This document shows positions 16,331 to 25,725 of a stretch of 38,614 nucleotides of DNA, one piece after another (position 1 is the stretch's first letter; each line of letters begins with the position of its first letter). The DNA comes from Coriobacteriales bacterium. GTDB taxonomy: Bacteria > Actinomycetota > Coriobacteriia > Coriobacteriales > Atopobiaceae. Location: positions 1-38,614 of the forward strand of contig JAUMWL010000007.1 in assembly GCA_030529665.1 (NCBI GenBank), read 5' to 3'. The notes under the pieces are model-generated. The model did not search any database. It was not told the origin of the DNA and worked only from the letters and a program-made list of their open reading frames with translations. Made by a program: the position numbers and the translations under genes.

Positions 16331-16548
16331 ACACTTTCCGCGATTGGTTCGAAGGCTATCACGGTCGCCACGCAATAATCGGCGGCACCGCCTGCAACCT
16401 CGTGTACGCTCGCTACGGCGCTCCTGAGCGGGCCACGAAGGACATCGACCTTGTTGTGCTAGCCGATGCGTTCGACAGGGGCTACTATCGCAGGTTCGTC
16501 GAGTTCGTGCTCAAGGCCGGCTACGAGCACCGCACGCGGGACGTGTCC
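16315..16548 (+). pseudogene. Truncated AbiEii-like nucleotidyltransferase
   Basis: The first 78 codons are clearly of the family: HAIIGGTACNLVYARYGAPERATKDIDLVV, containing the G-G...(R)-x-T-K-D-I-D nucleotidyltransferase signature. It continues to RRFVEFVLKAGYEHRTRD. At about 16549 the frame runs into the end of comF on the other strand, and the translation beyond that is antisense to comF. Complete proteins of this type are 200 residues or more, so the catalytic core's third acidic residue and the C-terminal part are absent. A deletion fused it to the comF end. Confidence 0.75.
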
Positions 16549-17280
16549 CTACCACACGCGGGTGAGGGCACAGCACGTTACCTCGCTTGCACCACGAGCC
16601 AAAAGCGCGCGAGTGGCCTCGCGCATGGACGCGCCGGTGGTTATGACGTCGTCCACAAGCAACAGGCGCATGCCCGCCACGTCGTCGATTACCTCCACCG
16701 AGCCACGCAGGTTCTTGGCACGCTCTTCTCGGCCAAGCTTGCGCTGGTCCCTGCCCGTCGTACGGGCAAGCACGTCAAAGAGGGGCAGGTCCACAAACCG
16801 CTGCAACTCGCGGGCCACGAGCTCCATGTGGTCGAAGCCGCGACGCGCAAAGGCGGCAGAGGTTGCCGGCACAAAGCAGAGCGCGTCCACGTTGCTCGCA
16901 TCGTAACGTGGCGCGCCGTCCAATGCCGGCCAAGAGCCAGCCTCGTCAAGCGCCGTTGCCATAGCCGCCGCGTTGACGCCAGCCAGCCGGAGCTCAAAAC
17001 GGTCCTTAAGACAGGCAACCATCTGCGACGAGGTCTGCTCGAATCCCAACGCGCATATGGTCGCGCGCTGCTCCCAACCGCCCTTGCACGACGTGCAGGT
17101 GAGCCATCCAAAAGGCGCTCCGCAAACCGGACACGCCCATCGTTGCGCGATCCAAGGCATGGAGTCCCTGCATTCCTCGCACAGCAGCTCGCCGGGCATG
17201 TCGCACGACACGCAGCGCGTGGGCCACAGCAGCTCCTCCGCGGCCCCCGTCGCTCCTTTTAGCAGCCGCCGCACGTCCAT
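16549..17280 (-). CDS. comF: ComF family protein (amidophosphoribosyltransferase-like)
   Basis: 243 residues. The N-terminal zinc-finger is made of CVSC-x8-CEEC and then CPVC-x8-CTSC. The C-terminal phosphoribosyltransferase fold carries the PRPP loop LLLVDDVITTGASMREAT. ALCFVPATSAAFARRGFDH and QRKLGREERAKNL are typical ComF segments. ComF supports DNA uptake in competence, in part at the DNA-import step. The start at 17280 lies 4 bases after the TatD stop, so the two are probably co-transcribed. In relatives comF often lies near hpf and secA (recalled, not shown here); here an island of 4 kb separates it from hpf. Confidence 0.88.
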   Translation of the reverse strand: MDVRRLLKGATGAAEELLWPTRCVSCDMPGELLCEECRDSMPWIAQRWACPVCGAPFGWLTCTSCKGGWEQRATICALGFEQTSSQMVACLKDRFELRLAGVNAAAMATALDEAGSWPALDGAPRYDASNVDALCFVPATSAAFARRGFDHMELVARELQRFVDLPLFDVLARTTGRDQRKLGREERAKNLRGSVEVIDDVAGMRLLLVDDVITTGASMREATRALLARGASEVTCCALTRVW

Positions 17281-17284
17281 GCGC

Positions 17285-18310
17285 TCAGTCGCCCATCCCA
17301 AAGAAGCGAAGCGCGTTGTTCCACAGGTCGGCGTATGTCTGGGCTTGCGTTGCAACGCCCGCCTCCTCGCGCACCCTCGCCACGTGCGCTGCCGAGAATG
17401 CCACCATGGCGGGCTCGCACCTTTGACCACGCAGGGGCACGGGTGTCATGTAGGGCGAGTCCGTCTCGCACAAGATCTTGTTGGCTGGACACGCTGCCGC
17501 AGCGACACGGATGTCCTCGCTTCGCGCAAAGGTCACGGCGCCACCAAAGGCCACGTGGCATCCCAGCTCCACAAAGGGCGTCATTACGTCGGGACCGCTG
17601 GTGTAGCAGTGGAGGTCGCAGCCAGCGGCGGGAACGCCCTCCTCACGCAGCACGCGCAGGGCATCGACGTGAGCCTGGGCATGGGCGTCGCCATCCGCGT
17701 CACGAATGTGCAGCTCCACGGGGAGGTTGCGCTCGTGCGCGATGCGCAGATGCTCGCGAAAGGCCGCAATCTGCACGTCTGCGGGCAGCTTGTTCCAAGG
17801 ACCATAGTCCAGGCCAAACTCGCCCACGCCCTTGCAGAGCGCATGGTCCAAGAGCGCCAAGAGCCGCGCGCGGACCGCGGGGTCTTCCATGAACCTCTGG
17901 GCACCGTAAGGATGAACGCCCGCAAGAAAGAATGTGTTGTGTGGCAGTGGCTCCGGGCAATGGGGAGTATCCCCATTGCTTGCAAGAAGCTCGGTCGCCG
18001 TATGCAGCACCTCATCGAACCACGATAAGAACGCCGGAACGTCCGGCACGTCGTCGGCAGGATCCACAGGCACGGCCAGCAGGCGCACCCCAACCAACGC
18101 GGCGCGCGCGACTGCCACAGCTGGATGCATATGCCTGAGCGGCGTAAGGTGGCCATGGGTGTCGGCCAGCGGGGCAAGGGGCGTGGGCACCTCCACGGGT
18201 TTGCCCTTCTTTGCCGTAAACAAAGGCGCTTGCAGATGTTCCAACAGCTGTTCGATTCTCTGCGACTGGTCGATTTCCCGCACAGAGTCCGAGCTCGTAT
18301 CAAATGCCAT
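17285..18310 (-). CDS. tatD: TatD family metal-dependent hydrolase
   Basis: 341 residues. The metal-binding residues of the TatD fold are in order: ADTHGHL near the start, GEFGLDYG in the middle (Glu), HIRDADGDA, the LHCYTS histidine, and CETDSPYMTP (Asp) near the end. It should be a cytosolic DNase/hydrolase. The start at 18310 has an AGGAG site 5 bases upstream, and about 40 residues precede the fold. Oddity: the segment ASNGDTPHCPEP before the VHPYG region is encoded by the palindromic repeat (17955-17984) read in frame, so a mobile palindrome has added about ten residues to a surface loop. It is followed at once by comF. Confidence 0.9.
   Translation of the reverse strand: MAFDTSSDSVREIDQSQRIEQLLEHLQAPLFTAKKGKPVEVPTPLAPLADTHGHLTPLRHMHPAVAVARAALVGVRLLAVPVDPADDVPDVPAFLSWFDEVLHTATELLASNGDTPHCPEPLPHNTFFLAGVHPYGAQRFMEDPAVRARLLALLDHALCKGVGEFGLDYGPWNKLPADVQIAAFREHLRIAHERNLPVELHIRDADGDAHAQAHVDALRVLREEGVPAAGCDLHCYTSGPDVMTPFVELGCHVAFGGAVTFARSEDIRVAAAACPANKILCETDSPYMTPVPLRGQRCEPAMVAFSAAHVARVREEAGVATQAQTYADLWNNALRFFGMGD
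17955..17984. repeat. Palindromic repeat, copy 3, inside tatD
   Basis: GGGCAATGGGGAGTATCCCCATTGCTTGCA is the opposite-strand version of the repeat at 2956-2987. It lies within the tatD reading frame without breaking it. Confidence 0.7.
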
Positions 18311-18423
18311 CGTGTCTCCTCTCTGGTTGTCACACACAATATACGCTTGGAAACGCTCAGGCAAATGTTTAGTCCAAATTGGAATAGTCAGAGAGAAGCG
18401 CTTCCCGTTGCAAAGTTGGAAGT

Positions 18424-18645
18424 GTGCTGTAATCGCTCGCTGTGGGGTCGCCAGCTCCGAAGCGTGCTGTGATTTGGAGCTGTGTGGGTGGTGCGGGGTG
18501 GTGCGTGCTGTCTTTTCGAGCGGTGTGGGTGGACCCGCGCCTCGTGTGCTGTAATCGCGAGCGGTGTGGGTGGACAAGCCACACAGCTCGCAATCACAGC
18601 GCGCTTCGGGCCGAGCGAGCCACACTGCTCGCAATCACAGCACAC
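18424..18645. repeat. Six-unit 41-bp repeat array that switches orientation
   Basis: Units carry GTGCTGT, AATCGCGAGC and GTGTGGGTGG. Plus-strand units start at 18424, 18464, 18505 and 18546 (spacing 40, 41, 41). Two further units are inverted (CACAGCGC at 18595-18602 and CACAGCAC at 18636-18643, spacing 41). The junction near 18575 is itself a hairpin (CGGTGTGGGTGG against CCACACAGC). It occupies the space between the large surface gene's 3' end and the tatD start. Not a CRISPR array: the repeat is degenerate and the spaces between are also similar. Confidence 0.75.
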
Positions 18646-18718
18646 CATAACAATACCAAGGCAAGGTGCTAGCAGACCCAATGGTGCCCGCACTATCATC
18701 CGCCCCACCACCCGCACG

Positions 18719-21700
18719 CTACTTCACCCGGATGGTATAGGTGACGGTCTTGGCGCCAGAGACGTAGGACTTGTTGCCAGCGGCGGTGGCGGTCACCACC
18801 ACGGCGTACTTGCCCTTCTTGGTCTTCTTTGGCACGGTGACCTTGCCGGTCTTGGCATCTACGGCAAACTTCTTTGCTATGGAGCCCGTGCTGGCATTAG
18901 AGAAGGACACGGCGCCCTTGGCCTTGGACACCCTCACGTTGGCTGCCGTGGCGACCGCCTTGGACTTTACCTTGCCGTAGGCGACCGAGATGGTCTTCTT
19001 CTTGGCCGAAGCGACGATTGGGTTGGCCTTGCCCACCTTTACCTTAACGACCTTGGTAGCCTTCTTCCAGTTCTTGGTGGCTGCCGCCGTAACGGTTACC
19101 TTGACGGTGCCCACCTTCTTGCCCTTGACCACGCCCTTGGCCGAGACGGTCGCCACCTTGGAGCTTGAGGACTTGTACGTGAGCTTGCCGCCTCCGCTGG
19201 CCTTGGCGCCAAGCTTGACGGTCTTGCCCAGGACGCACTCCATGTTGGCTGCCGCAATGGTCTGCGCGCCCTGCGTCACCACGACGGTGACCTTCTTGGT
19301 CGTCTCCTTGTAGTTACCCTTCGCAGCGGCCGTCAAGCTCACGGTGACGGTGCCCACGCCCACCGGCGTGACCACGCCGGACGCGCTCACCTTGGCCACC
19401 TTGGCATCGGAGGTCTTGTAGCCAATCGCCCCTCCGCCGGGGGTCTTGTTCGCGCCACCGAGCGCCACGGTCTTGCCCATGGCCACACTGTAGCTTGCCT
19501 TGGCCGTCACGATGGTCTGCGTGGCCGCCTCGATGGTAAAGGTCACGCTTTGGGAGCCGGCGTATCTGCCCACGCCCGTAACGGTAACCGTTGCCGTGCC
19601 AGCGTTCACGTTGTTGCGGAACCCGACCTCGTAGTCGGTGCCAAGCGCGAGCCCCACCCCGTCGTGCGTCACGCTGACAGCGGGCCTGTGTTCCTTGCCA
19701 TTATAGACAAATGAGGCTCCGCCAATGGTTATCTGACAGTCCGCGACGTCGATGACTTGCGGAACGTCCTCACCCGTCCCCACGCTCACGACAAGCGTCT
19801 GTGCTATGTCAGTACCGCCAAGCGACATGCGAAGCACGCCTTGGCCGGGCAGCCTTCCCTCAAGCTCGATCTGCGCGCGGCCGTTTTCGTCCGTAACGAC
19901 CTCGTCGCTCCGCAAGCCCACGATGCTTGGCGAGTAAGACACGACCGAGAGCGTCTGGTTCGCGCCGGCCCTCGCGGGCAGCACTTGGACGTCCACCACG
20001 GTACTTCCATGGTGTCTCACGCCGACTCCGACGGGGAGTTCTAGACCCATGGGCTGCTCGCTCACGGCATGGTCCCCACAATAGCTCGCCTCCATCGCGA
20101 TGCCGTTGTAGTTCCTCGCACCTTCGACTGCGACCGTCACGTTACCCGACATCTGGCTTTCCGCCCTGAACGAGAAGGACGATGCGTACCGCGCGGTCCC
20201 CTCGTAGTTGTCCTCGGCATTCAGCGGCTCGACGGTGCCGACCACAGCCTTTCCGCCACTCGTGACCTCGATGGTACCCGCCGCGCCAACGCTGTCGATC
20301 TGCATGTACTGGCTAAAGTCTATGCGCACGTGGTCGCCGTACGCCCTCACGCTGCTCACGGTAGGCGCACTCGAGGAGACTATGGCCGTGTTCACCTCCG
20401 TCTGGATGGGCGGCACCGGCAGGTAGCCCTCGTCGTCGCAGGCGACGTCGCTGTGGCTGTCCGCGTCCTGGTATCCGTCCTTGCTAAACCTCACCAGCCA
20501 CTGCCCCTCGGGCACGTCCCAGCCAAAGGTGCCGTCCACACCCGTGTGCTGCGGGTTCGCCTGGTCGTAGCTCTCCGCATCCCACAGGACCTCTGACTTC
20601 TGGTCCGCCGGCATGCCAAACTCGTCCACGGGGTAATCGTATTGGTAGATCTGTGCCTCCACGCCCTCCACGCGGTTGGAGGGGACGGCCTCGTACACGT
20701 AGCCGGACGGGTCGGCTATGGGATCGGCTGGTCGGTCTTCTCCCTCGTCATCGTCATCGTCGTCGCCATCATCGTCTAAACACCCGCAACCCTCTGATCG
20801 GCAGGTCTTGTCACATATGTCGCAATACAGCTTGCCGTTGACTTTATATCTATCTATTGCCTTGGGAATCAGCGGCGAATAATACTGCACGCATGCCTCG
20901 AATCTCGATTCGACTGTCGATATCCAAACCTGCAAGTCTTCCGCACACGGCTCTGGGACCTCCGCCCAGTTTATACTCATGAGCGGAAGGATAATTCGCA
21001 CCAGCTCGTCCATAAGCTGGTCTAGAACTGCTGTCGCATCCGCCCTCGCCATTATGGCATTGGTGTTTTGGCAACAATGGCAGCACACTGAGTACCAAAT
21101 AATGTTCTCTATTTGGATCGTATACCTGTTTCTTATGTCATCAAGCCTCTTTGAGTAATCAATTAGATAGTCTCTAATACCACGCGATTTTGCTCCGGAA
21201 GGATTCTGGTCATTGGATAAGGTCTCTTTTAGGACGGTCTTGCTTGCGGTATCAACAGTGTAGAAGACCGATGTGTCACCCTCTTTCACGAATGACAGGT
21301 ATATGGTGTCCTTGCCATCAGCCTTCTCTATGACATCATGGCTATCTGACCACTGCTCAAAGTCAAAGCTCTGGTAGTCCAGCCTTTCGACACGATAGCC
21401 GAACAAGCGCTCGTTCTCCAACATCAAGTCAAAGGACGTGGCATTTCCATCCTGCTCGACGTTCTCGACCTTTAATGCATCCCCAAGATGGTCTGCCATA
21501 TCTGCGCTAAGGTTTTTGGCAATCGCTGCCAACTCCTCCATCTCTTCACCATCAACAGTGTAATCAAAGATAGCTCCCGAGGCGTTGTCGCAGCTCACGG
21601 CAACCTTGCGCGGCACATCGCAGAAGTCCTGATAGTCAAACGTACCAATCCAGACCCCGCCCTCCTCGTCAAAGGCACAGGGAACGCGAGTCTTGTCGCC

Positions 21701-24355
21701 ATAGGAGTCGGTTGTGACAACGGCAACGTTGCTAACGGAGTCGCTCGCGGCGCCCGTGAACTCCACCACAAACGTGAAGGTTGGGTATGCAGGCCAGTAG
21801 TTGTAGGTCGGCACGGCAGACGACGGATTGAGGAAGTCAAAGACCGTCATGAACTCCACGGGGTCCAAGCTGGTGGCGGGGTGCGCCGTGTTTACCATCG
21901 TGACCTTGGACACCTCCACGCAGTTGCAGTTGTAGAAAAGCTCGGCCACGTCGGTCTGGATGCTAATCCCATACGTGTCGTTTGTAACCGTGGCATAGAC
22001 CTCGTGTTTGGAGAACTTTCGCGGAGAAACGAGGTCGAATTCCAAGCTCCACGAGCCAATCTTGTTGGAGGTGGTGCTTCCCACCAACGTGCCGTTGTCG
22101 TATACCGCAACCTCGCAACCCGCAATGGCCTTGCCAGAGGCCGTTACCTTTGTCCTGCCGGTCCGCTTTGGCATCTTGATGCTCGCAGCAGAGACCTCCA
22201 CAGACGCGCTGCCTATGGGCTGCGTCACGGCTCCCGGGTCGTAAGACAGATATGCGTAGATCGTCCTGGTTCCCGGGTCGGTGGGAATCACATAAAAGCG
22301 CACCGTGCCGCTCCTTTGGTCCACGGAAACGCTGACCGCACATCCGCCCGCATCATCGTCTACGACCGAACACGGCGAGGGCTTTCCGTCCACCGTAAGG
22401 CTCTGTGGTACAAACGTCATCCCCGCCGGAATTTGAAGGCGGACGGTCTCGCCCGTGCTTTGGTACTCGCTATCCATCTCGTACGTGGCTCGCACGACAA
22501 CGTATTGCCCTGCAACCACCTCGCTCTTGTTCGCCAACAGCATGGTCTTGTCTTTTACGGTGTGACTGAACTTCTCCTCGTCCAGATTGGGCACCTCCAC
22601 GCCGTCGACCACGCTAATGACGCCGTCTTCCACGGTTACAACACGAAGCGCGTAGTCCGCGTTTTCCACAAGGCCGACCTCCGCCAACTTGGACAGAGAC
22701 TCAACGCTTCTGAGCGCAGGGGTCTTCTTAATAAAGACGAGGGAGTACTCGCCCTTGGCAAGAGGGTCGCTGTCGTAGGAAGACTTTACGACCTTGTCCG
22801 TAACACGCTGCCCGTCCTTGTTAAAGACCATGACGGTGTTCTGCTCGTTGCCACCAATGTTGAGGACGCGAATCCTGCCGTTTTGCAACAACGTCCAGTC
22901 CGCTTCCGCACATTTTGTGCCATCCAGCGTGACCTCGATGTCCTGCGCCGTTATGCCGCCGCTCTGGTCCGTTACGGACAGGCGGATAACGTCGCCAGCA
23001 TCCGCCGTGCCCTCCCCCAAGATTATGTAGGGATACTGGACCACGAGGTCTGTAATCTCTTGGTCTCTGGTCTGGTTGTGGGCAGAAAACACGAGCCCGT
23101 TGGCATTTGTGAGCTGCACGGACGCGCCAGTCTCGCCCTGAGGAGCGGCCTCCTGCCTATACAAGCTAAGCGTTATCTTGTTCGACGGCATCTGTCGAAG
23201 CACGGCATCCACGCGGATCTCCTCGGCCGAGGACTCCATAGGCACGGAGTAATACCCGTCGTAGAACCCATCTGATGTCGCAACCAGCGTGGTCTTGGTC
23301 CTCGCCACATCGCTGAAACAGAACAAGCCGTCGGAGTCCGCCTCGGCAGTCAGCTCCTGCGTATATCGTCCGTTGAAGGTCTGCTTGAGCCTAATTGAAG
23401 CATTCGGCATCGCGCTCCCATCCAAGCGCCTCACCGTCCCCAAGACCGTGACTTTTGCCAAAGGGCTCAGGCTTATGGCAACAGACTGGCTTTTGTCGCC
23501 GGTTGTAAAGCCAACGCCATCTGGCTGGATGTATTCGTAGCTCAGATTCTCCCCAAGCGCAATCCTGCACGTATACGAAGTCTTGGCCGATGCGTTATAG
23601 AGCCTGTGCCCCGTTCCCAGCAGCGTGCCGTCCTGGGCATACCAGCTAACGGTATAGCCTTGCAAGATCACGTTGTCAGAAGGGTCGGTTACGCGAGCGG
23701 TAACGGTAAGAGCGCTGGAATCCCACTCACAGACAAAGCCAACAAGCTCGCCGTAGGAAGGGTCTTTTATCCATTGGTCGTTCCACTGGCCTTCGTGAGC
23801 CGACCCCATGGCAAGATAGTCCTCGCCAGTCTCGTCACCGGTATTGCTGGGTTCGCCCGAGCGCCAATTCGTGTACTCCCAAGGTTCTCCGGTTACCCAA
23901 ACCCAAGAGCCCTCCTCGTCTTCGTCCGTTCCCCCCAGCCAATAGAAGTCTCTCCCGGACTGTTGCTGAATCAAATCAAAGATAAAATCGTTTTCCTCTT
24001 GCGATTCAACCGTGGCAAGGTGACCACCCTGCGCCTCGCAGTACTCCTCCGCGTCATGCCAAGACATGTGCTCGTTTATGCACTGGTAAAGGTGATTGCC
24101 AAACGCAACGGATCCGTCATTGGAGTCTTCTTGTACGCGCAGGTCCACATCAGCAGACGCAACGTCTTCTTCGCCAAGCTGTATGACGGCATCGTCTTCT
24201 GCCGCAAACGCCACAGAATTGCTCATGAGCCCGGCGCAGACAAGCACCATTGCAAGCAGCGCGGCCTTCATCCATTGTGCGGACAAGGGCCTCCATGCCT
24301 GCCTGGCTTTTTTCTTGCTGCCATCCGATTTGGTGCGATGCGAGGTCTTCTTCAT
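18719..24355 (-). CDS. Very large secreted protein with C-type lectin domain and Ig-like repeats
   Basis: 1878 residues. A basic N-terminus and a signal peptide (KAALLAMVLVCAGLMSNSVAFA, cleavage near residue 52) send it outside. Residues about 85-215 form a C-type lectin domain (HLYQCINEHMSWHDAEEYCEAQGGHLATVES, WLGGTDEDEEGSWVW, CEWDSS). Carboxypeptidase-regulatory/Cna-like modules follow (CRIALGENLSYEYI, SIRLKQTF). Near 1170-1270 there is a cysteine-rich patch (CCHCCQNTN; YCDICDKTCRSEGCGC) and a run of aspartates (DDDGDDDDDDEGED). From about 1535 to the end there are tandem Ig-like/Big_2 domains rich in lysine and valine. No LPXTG sorting signal or end membrane segment is seen, so retention may be through the basic end. 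Likely an adhesin or surface-binding protein. The start ATG follows AAGGGCGG. Confidence 0.85.
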   Translation of the reverse strand: MKKTSHRTKSDGSKKKARQAWRPLSAQWMKAALLAMVLVCAGLMSNSVAFAAEDDAVIQLGEEDVASADVDLRVQEDSNDGSVAFGNHLYQCINEHMSWHDAEEYCEAQGGHLATVESQEENDFIFDLIQQQSGRDFYWLGGTDEDEEGSWVWVTGEPWEYTNWRSGEPSNTGDETGEDYLAMGSAHEGQWNDQWIKDPSYGELVGFVCEWDSSALTVTARVTDPSDNVILQGYTVSWYAQDGTLLGTGHRLYNASAKTSYTCRIALGENLSYEYIQPDGVGFTTGDKSQSVAISLSPLAKVTVLGTVRRLDGSAMPNASIRLKQTFNGRYTQELTAEADSDGLFCFSDVARTKTTLVATSDGFYDGYYSVPMESSAEEIRVDAVLRQMPSNKITLSLYRQEAAPQGETGASVQLTNANGLVFSAHNQTRDQEITDLVVQYPYIILGEGTADAGDVIRLSVTDQSGGITAQDIEVTLDGTKCAEADWTLLQNGRIRVLNIGGNEQNTVMVFNKDGQRVTDKVVKSSYDSDPLAKGEYSLVFIKKTPALRSVESLSKLAEVGLVENADYALRVVTVEDGVISVVDGVEVPNLDEEKFSHTVKDKTMLLANKSEVVAGQYVVVRATYEMDSEYQSTGETVRLQIPAGMTFVPQSLTVDGKPSPCSVVDDDAGGCAVSVSVDQRSGTVRFYVIPTDPGTRTIYAYLSYDPGAVTQPIGSASVEVSAASIKMPKRTGRTKVTASGKAIAGCEVAVYDNGTLVGSTTSNKIGSWSLEFDLVSPRKFSKHEVYATVTNDTYGISIQTDVAELFYNCNCVEVSKVTMVNTAHPATSLDPVEFMTVFDFLNPSSAVPTYNYWPAYPTFTFVVEFTGAASDSVSNVAVVTTDSYGDKTRVPCAFDEEGGVWIGTFDYQDFCDVPRKVAVSCDNASGAIFDYTVDGEEMEELAAIAKNLSADMADHLGDALKVENVEQDGNATSFDLMLENERLFGYRVERLDYQSFDFEQWSDSHDVIEKADGKDTIYLSFVKEGDTSVFYTVDTASKTVLKETLSNDQNPSGAKSRGIRDYLIDYSKRLDDIRNRYTIQIENIIWYSVCCHCCQNTNAIMARADATAVLDQLMDELVRIILPLMSINWAEVPEPCAEDLQVWISTVESRFEACVQYYSPLIPKAIDRYKVNGKLYCDICDKTCRSEGCGCLDDDGDDDDDDEGEDRPADPIADPSGYVYEAVPSNRVEGVEAQIYQYDYPVDEFGMPADQKSEVLWDAESYDQANPQHTGVDGTFGWDVPEGQWLVRFSKDGYQDADSHSDVACDDEGYLPVPPIQTEVNTAIVSSSAPTVSSVRAYGDHVRIDFSQYMQIDSVGAAGTIEVTSGGKAVVGTVEPLNAEDNYEGTARYASSFSFRAESQMSGNVTVAVEGARNYNGIAMEASYCGDHAVSEQPMGLELPVGVGVRHHGSTVVDVQVLPARAGANQTLSVVSYSPSIVGLRSDEVVTDENGRAQIELEGRLPGQGVLRMSLGGTDIAQTLVVSVGTGEDVPQVIDVADCQITIGGASFVYNGKEHRPAVSVTHDGVGLALGTDYEVGFRNNVNAGTATVTVTGVGRYAGSQSVTFTIEAATQTIVTAKASYSVAMGKTVALGGANKTPGGGAIGYKTSDAKVAKVSASGVVTPVGVGTVTVSLTAAAKGNYKETTKKVTVVVTQGAQTIAAANMECVLGKTVKLGAKASGGGKLTYKSSSSKVATVSAKGVVKGKKVGTVKVTVTAAATKNWKKATKVVKVKVGKANPIVASAKKKTISVAYGKVKSKAVATAANVRVSKAKGAVSFSNASTGSIAKKFAVDAKTGKVTVPKKTKKGKYAVVVTATAAGNKSYVSGAKTVTYTIRVK

Positions 24356-24683
24356 TGTTTACCGCCCTTTTGCAAATACAAGAAACACTGATGAGCATAT
24401 GATGCTGTATTGGCGTTTAAGCAAGGGTACCTACTGCCCAGTACGCCGCATAATTCGGCAAGCGCAATTAATGCGCCGGGCAAAGGGAGGCTCGGGCGAA
24501 GGCGGCATGAAGCTTCCCGACCCGCGTCAAAGCAGCACGTGGCCTCGCGCGTACTCGCACGTACTCGCGCGTGCCCCGCCTGAACGCAGGCTTAAGGGAC
24601 GGGTGGCCCTCCCCATACATGAATTCGTAAAGGCCCTTCGCGGCGGTGCCGGCTTTGACCGCAGGAACGCTCGTTTTAGCGGC
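24356..24683. other. Intergenic stretch without supported genes
   Basis: No supported gene. The first 70 bases contain the ribosome site of the surface protein and AT-rich sequence suitable for its promoter (a TTGCTT near 24417-24422 is a weak -35 candidate). The rest is GC-rich and featureless. Confidence 0.3.
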
Positions 24684-25642
24684 TCACTGTGCGGTCTTGC
24701 CCACCAGCCCCGCGTAGGTGCCGCGCTGCGACTGGGGGATGCCCAGCGCATCCATCGCCTGCTCGACCGTCAGCTTCAGGTTCTCCATGATGCCGTTGAT
24801 GTGGGCCACGGTGGTCTGCTGCCTCTCGGCATCAACGGCCGTGCTAACCTTCTCGTCCACCCGGTCCCTCACGACCTCCATCAGCACGTCCTCCATAGCG
24901 CCGTCCCTCCTTATCGCCTCTATGAGTCTCGGGTTCTTTTCCAGCACCAGCCGGAGCAGGACCCCGTAGTGCCCCCTCACGGCGTCGTCACTCTCGCGCC
25001 CGACGCCCTCGATTATGCGTTCCACGTCCGCCTCGTCCGCCCTGTCGGTGAGGGCGCGAAACGCCGCGTACCCCTCGCCCTCCAGCTCGCCCGTGACGAC
25101 GACCTGGAAGGGGAGATCCGTGTAGCCCCTCACGCGGTAGATGCCGGGCACCTCGCCCCGCACGAGCGTGCCCTCCCTCTCCATCCTCTCGAACAGCACG
25201 GGTTCCTCGCCGCCCGGAAGACGGATATGGTCACCTGGTCGGCTGGGCGATCGCCCTCGCGCTCGGCCATGCCGATGTAGAGGTTGGCGTAGCCGCACGC
25301 CTTGCGCAGCACGCGCTCGCTGAGCGAGTCGTGCGGGCTCTTGTACTCCAGGACGTTGATCCCCCGGAAGATCCCGAAGATTTCCTTGTCCCACTCCACC
25401 CGCTCGTCCTCCACGAGGACCACGAAGTCCGCCCTCGGCGGGGCTTCGCCAATCTCCTCCTCCGTGCGCACGTGCACGAGCCCGGCGTGCCTGTGCGCCT
25501 CTATCCGCAGAAGCGCCTCGAACCCCGCGTGCCAGTCGCTGCGGGGCGTCGCTCGGAGCTTCCTCAGCTCCGCGAGGTGGTACTCGATCCGCTCCCGGCG
25601 CTCACGCTCCGTCAGCTGCACGCCCTCGGTTGCGTCCGACAT
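24684..25642 (-). pseudogene. PD-(D/E)xK-like (Rpn/transposase-related) protein with a frameshift
   Basis: The first frame starts at 25642 (GGAGG site) with a helical segment, then reads ADFVVLVEDERVEWDKEIFGIFRGINVLEYKSPHDSLSERV. The D...EYK motif is the catalytic signature of the PD-(D/E)xK nuclease fold. At about 25200-25215 the frame breaks (VTISVFRAARNP). The next frame continues EEPVLFERMEREGTLVRGEVPGIYRV and ends with a coiled-coil-like tail (VEQAMDALGIPQSQRGTYAG). The two parts make a normal Rpn-like protein of about 318 residues. One lost base makes it a pseudogene or a sequence error. Members are mobile-element associated in many gut bacteria. Confidence 0.7.
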
Positions 25643-25712
25643 CGGTTGTCCTCCCCCCAATCACAAGGCCGAAACATGCTGTGCAACCATGTTATCGCAA
25701 CGGCGGCCACAT

Positions 25713-25725
25713 AATTGCGTTTACC
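25713..25725 (-). promoter_or_regulatory. Shared motif AATTGCGTTTACC, copy 1
   Basis: Plus-strand AATTGCGTTTACC (minus GGTAAACGCAATT), 70 bases upstream of the PD-(D/E)xK gene. It is identical to 32582-32594; the first 12 bases also occur at 35361-35372. All three copies precede minus-strand genes, as expected for a common regulator or a shared promoter element. Confidence 0.4.

Noticed and set aside
18424-18645. CRISPR array
   Set aside because: Repeats are degenerate, intervening bases are themselves similar, orientation flips, and no cas genes are nearby.
21488-23275. 595-codon plus-strand frame inside the giant surface gene
   Set aside because: Antisense to a clear protein with domains; high-GC codon bias opens long opposite frames. 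The same holds for 9079-10506 over the DegV/dehydrogenase genes.
23700-24100. C-type lectin domain of the giant surface protein as a further DGR target
   Set aside because: It is N-terminal, has no similarity to the template repeat and no GC block or hairpin.
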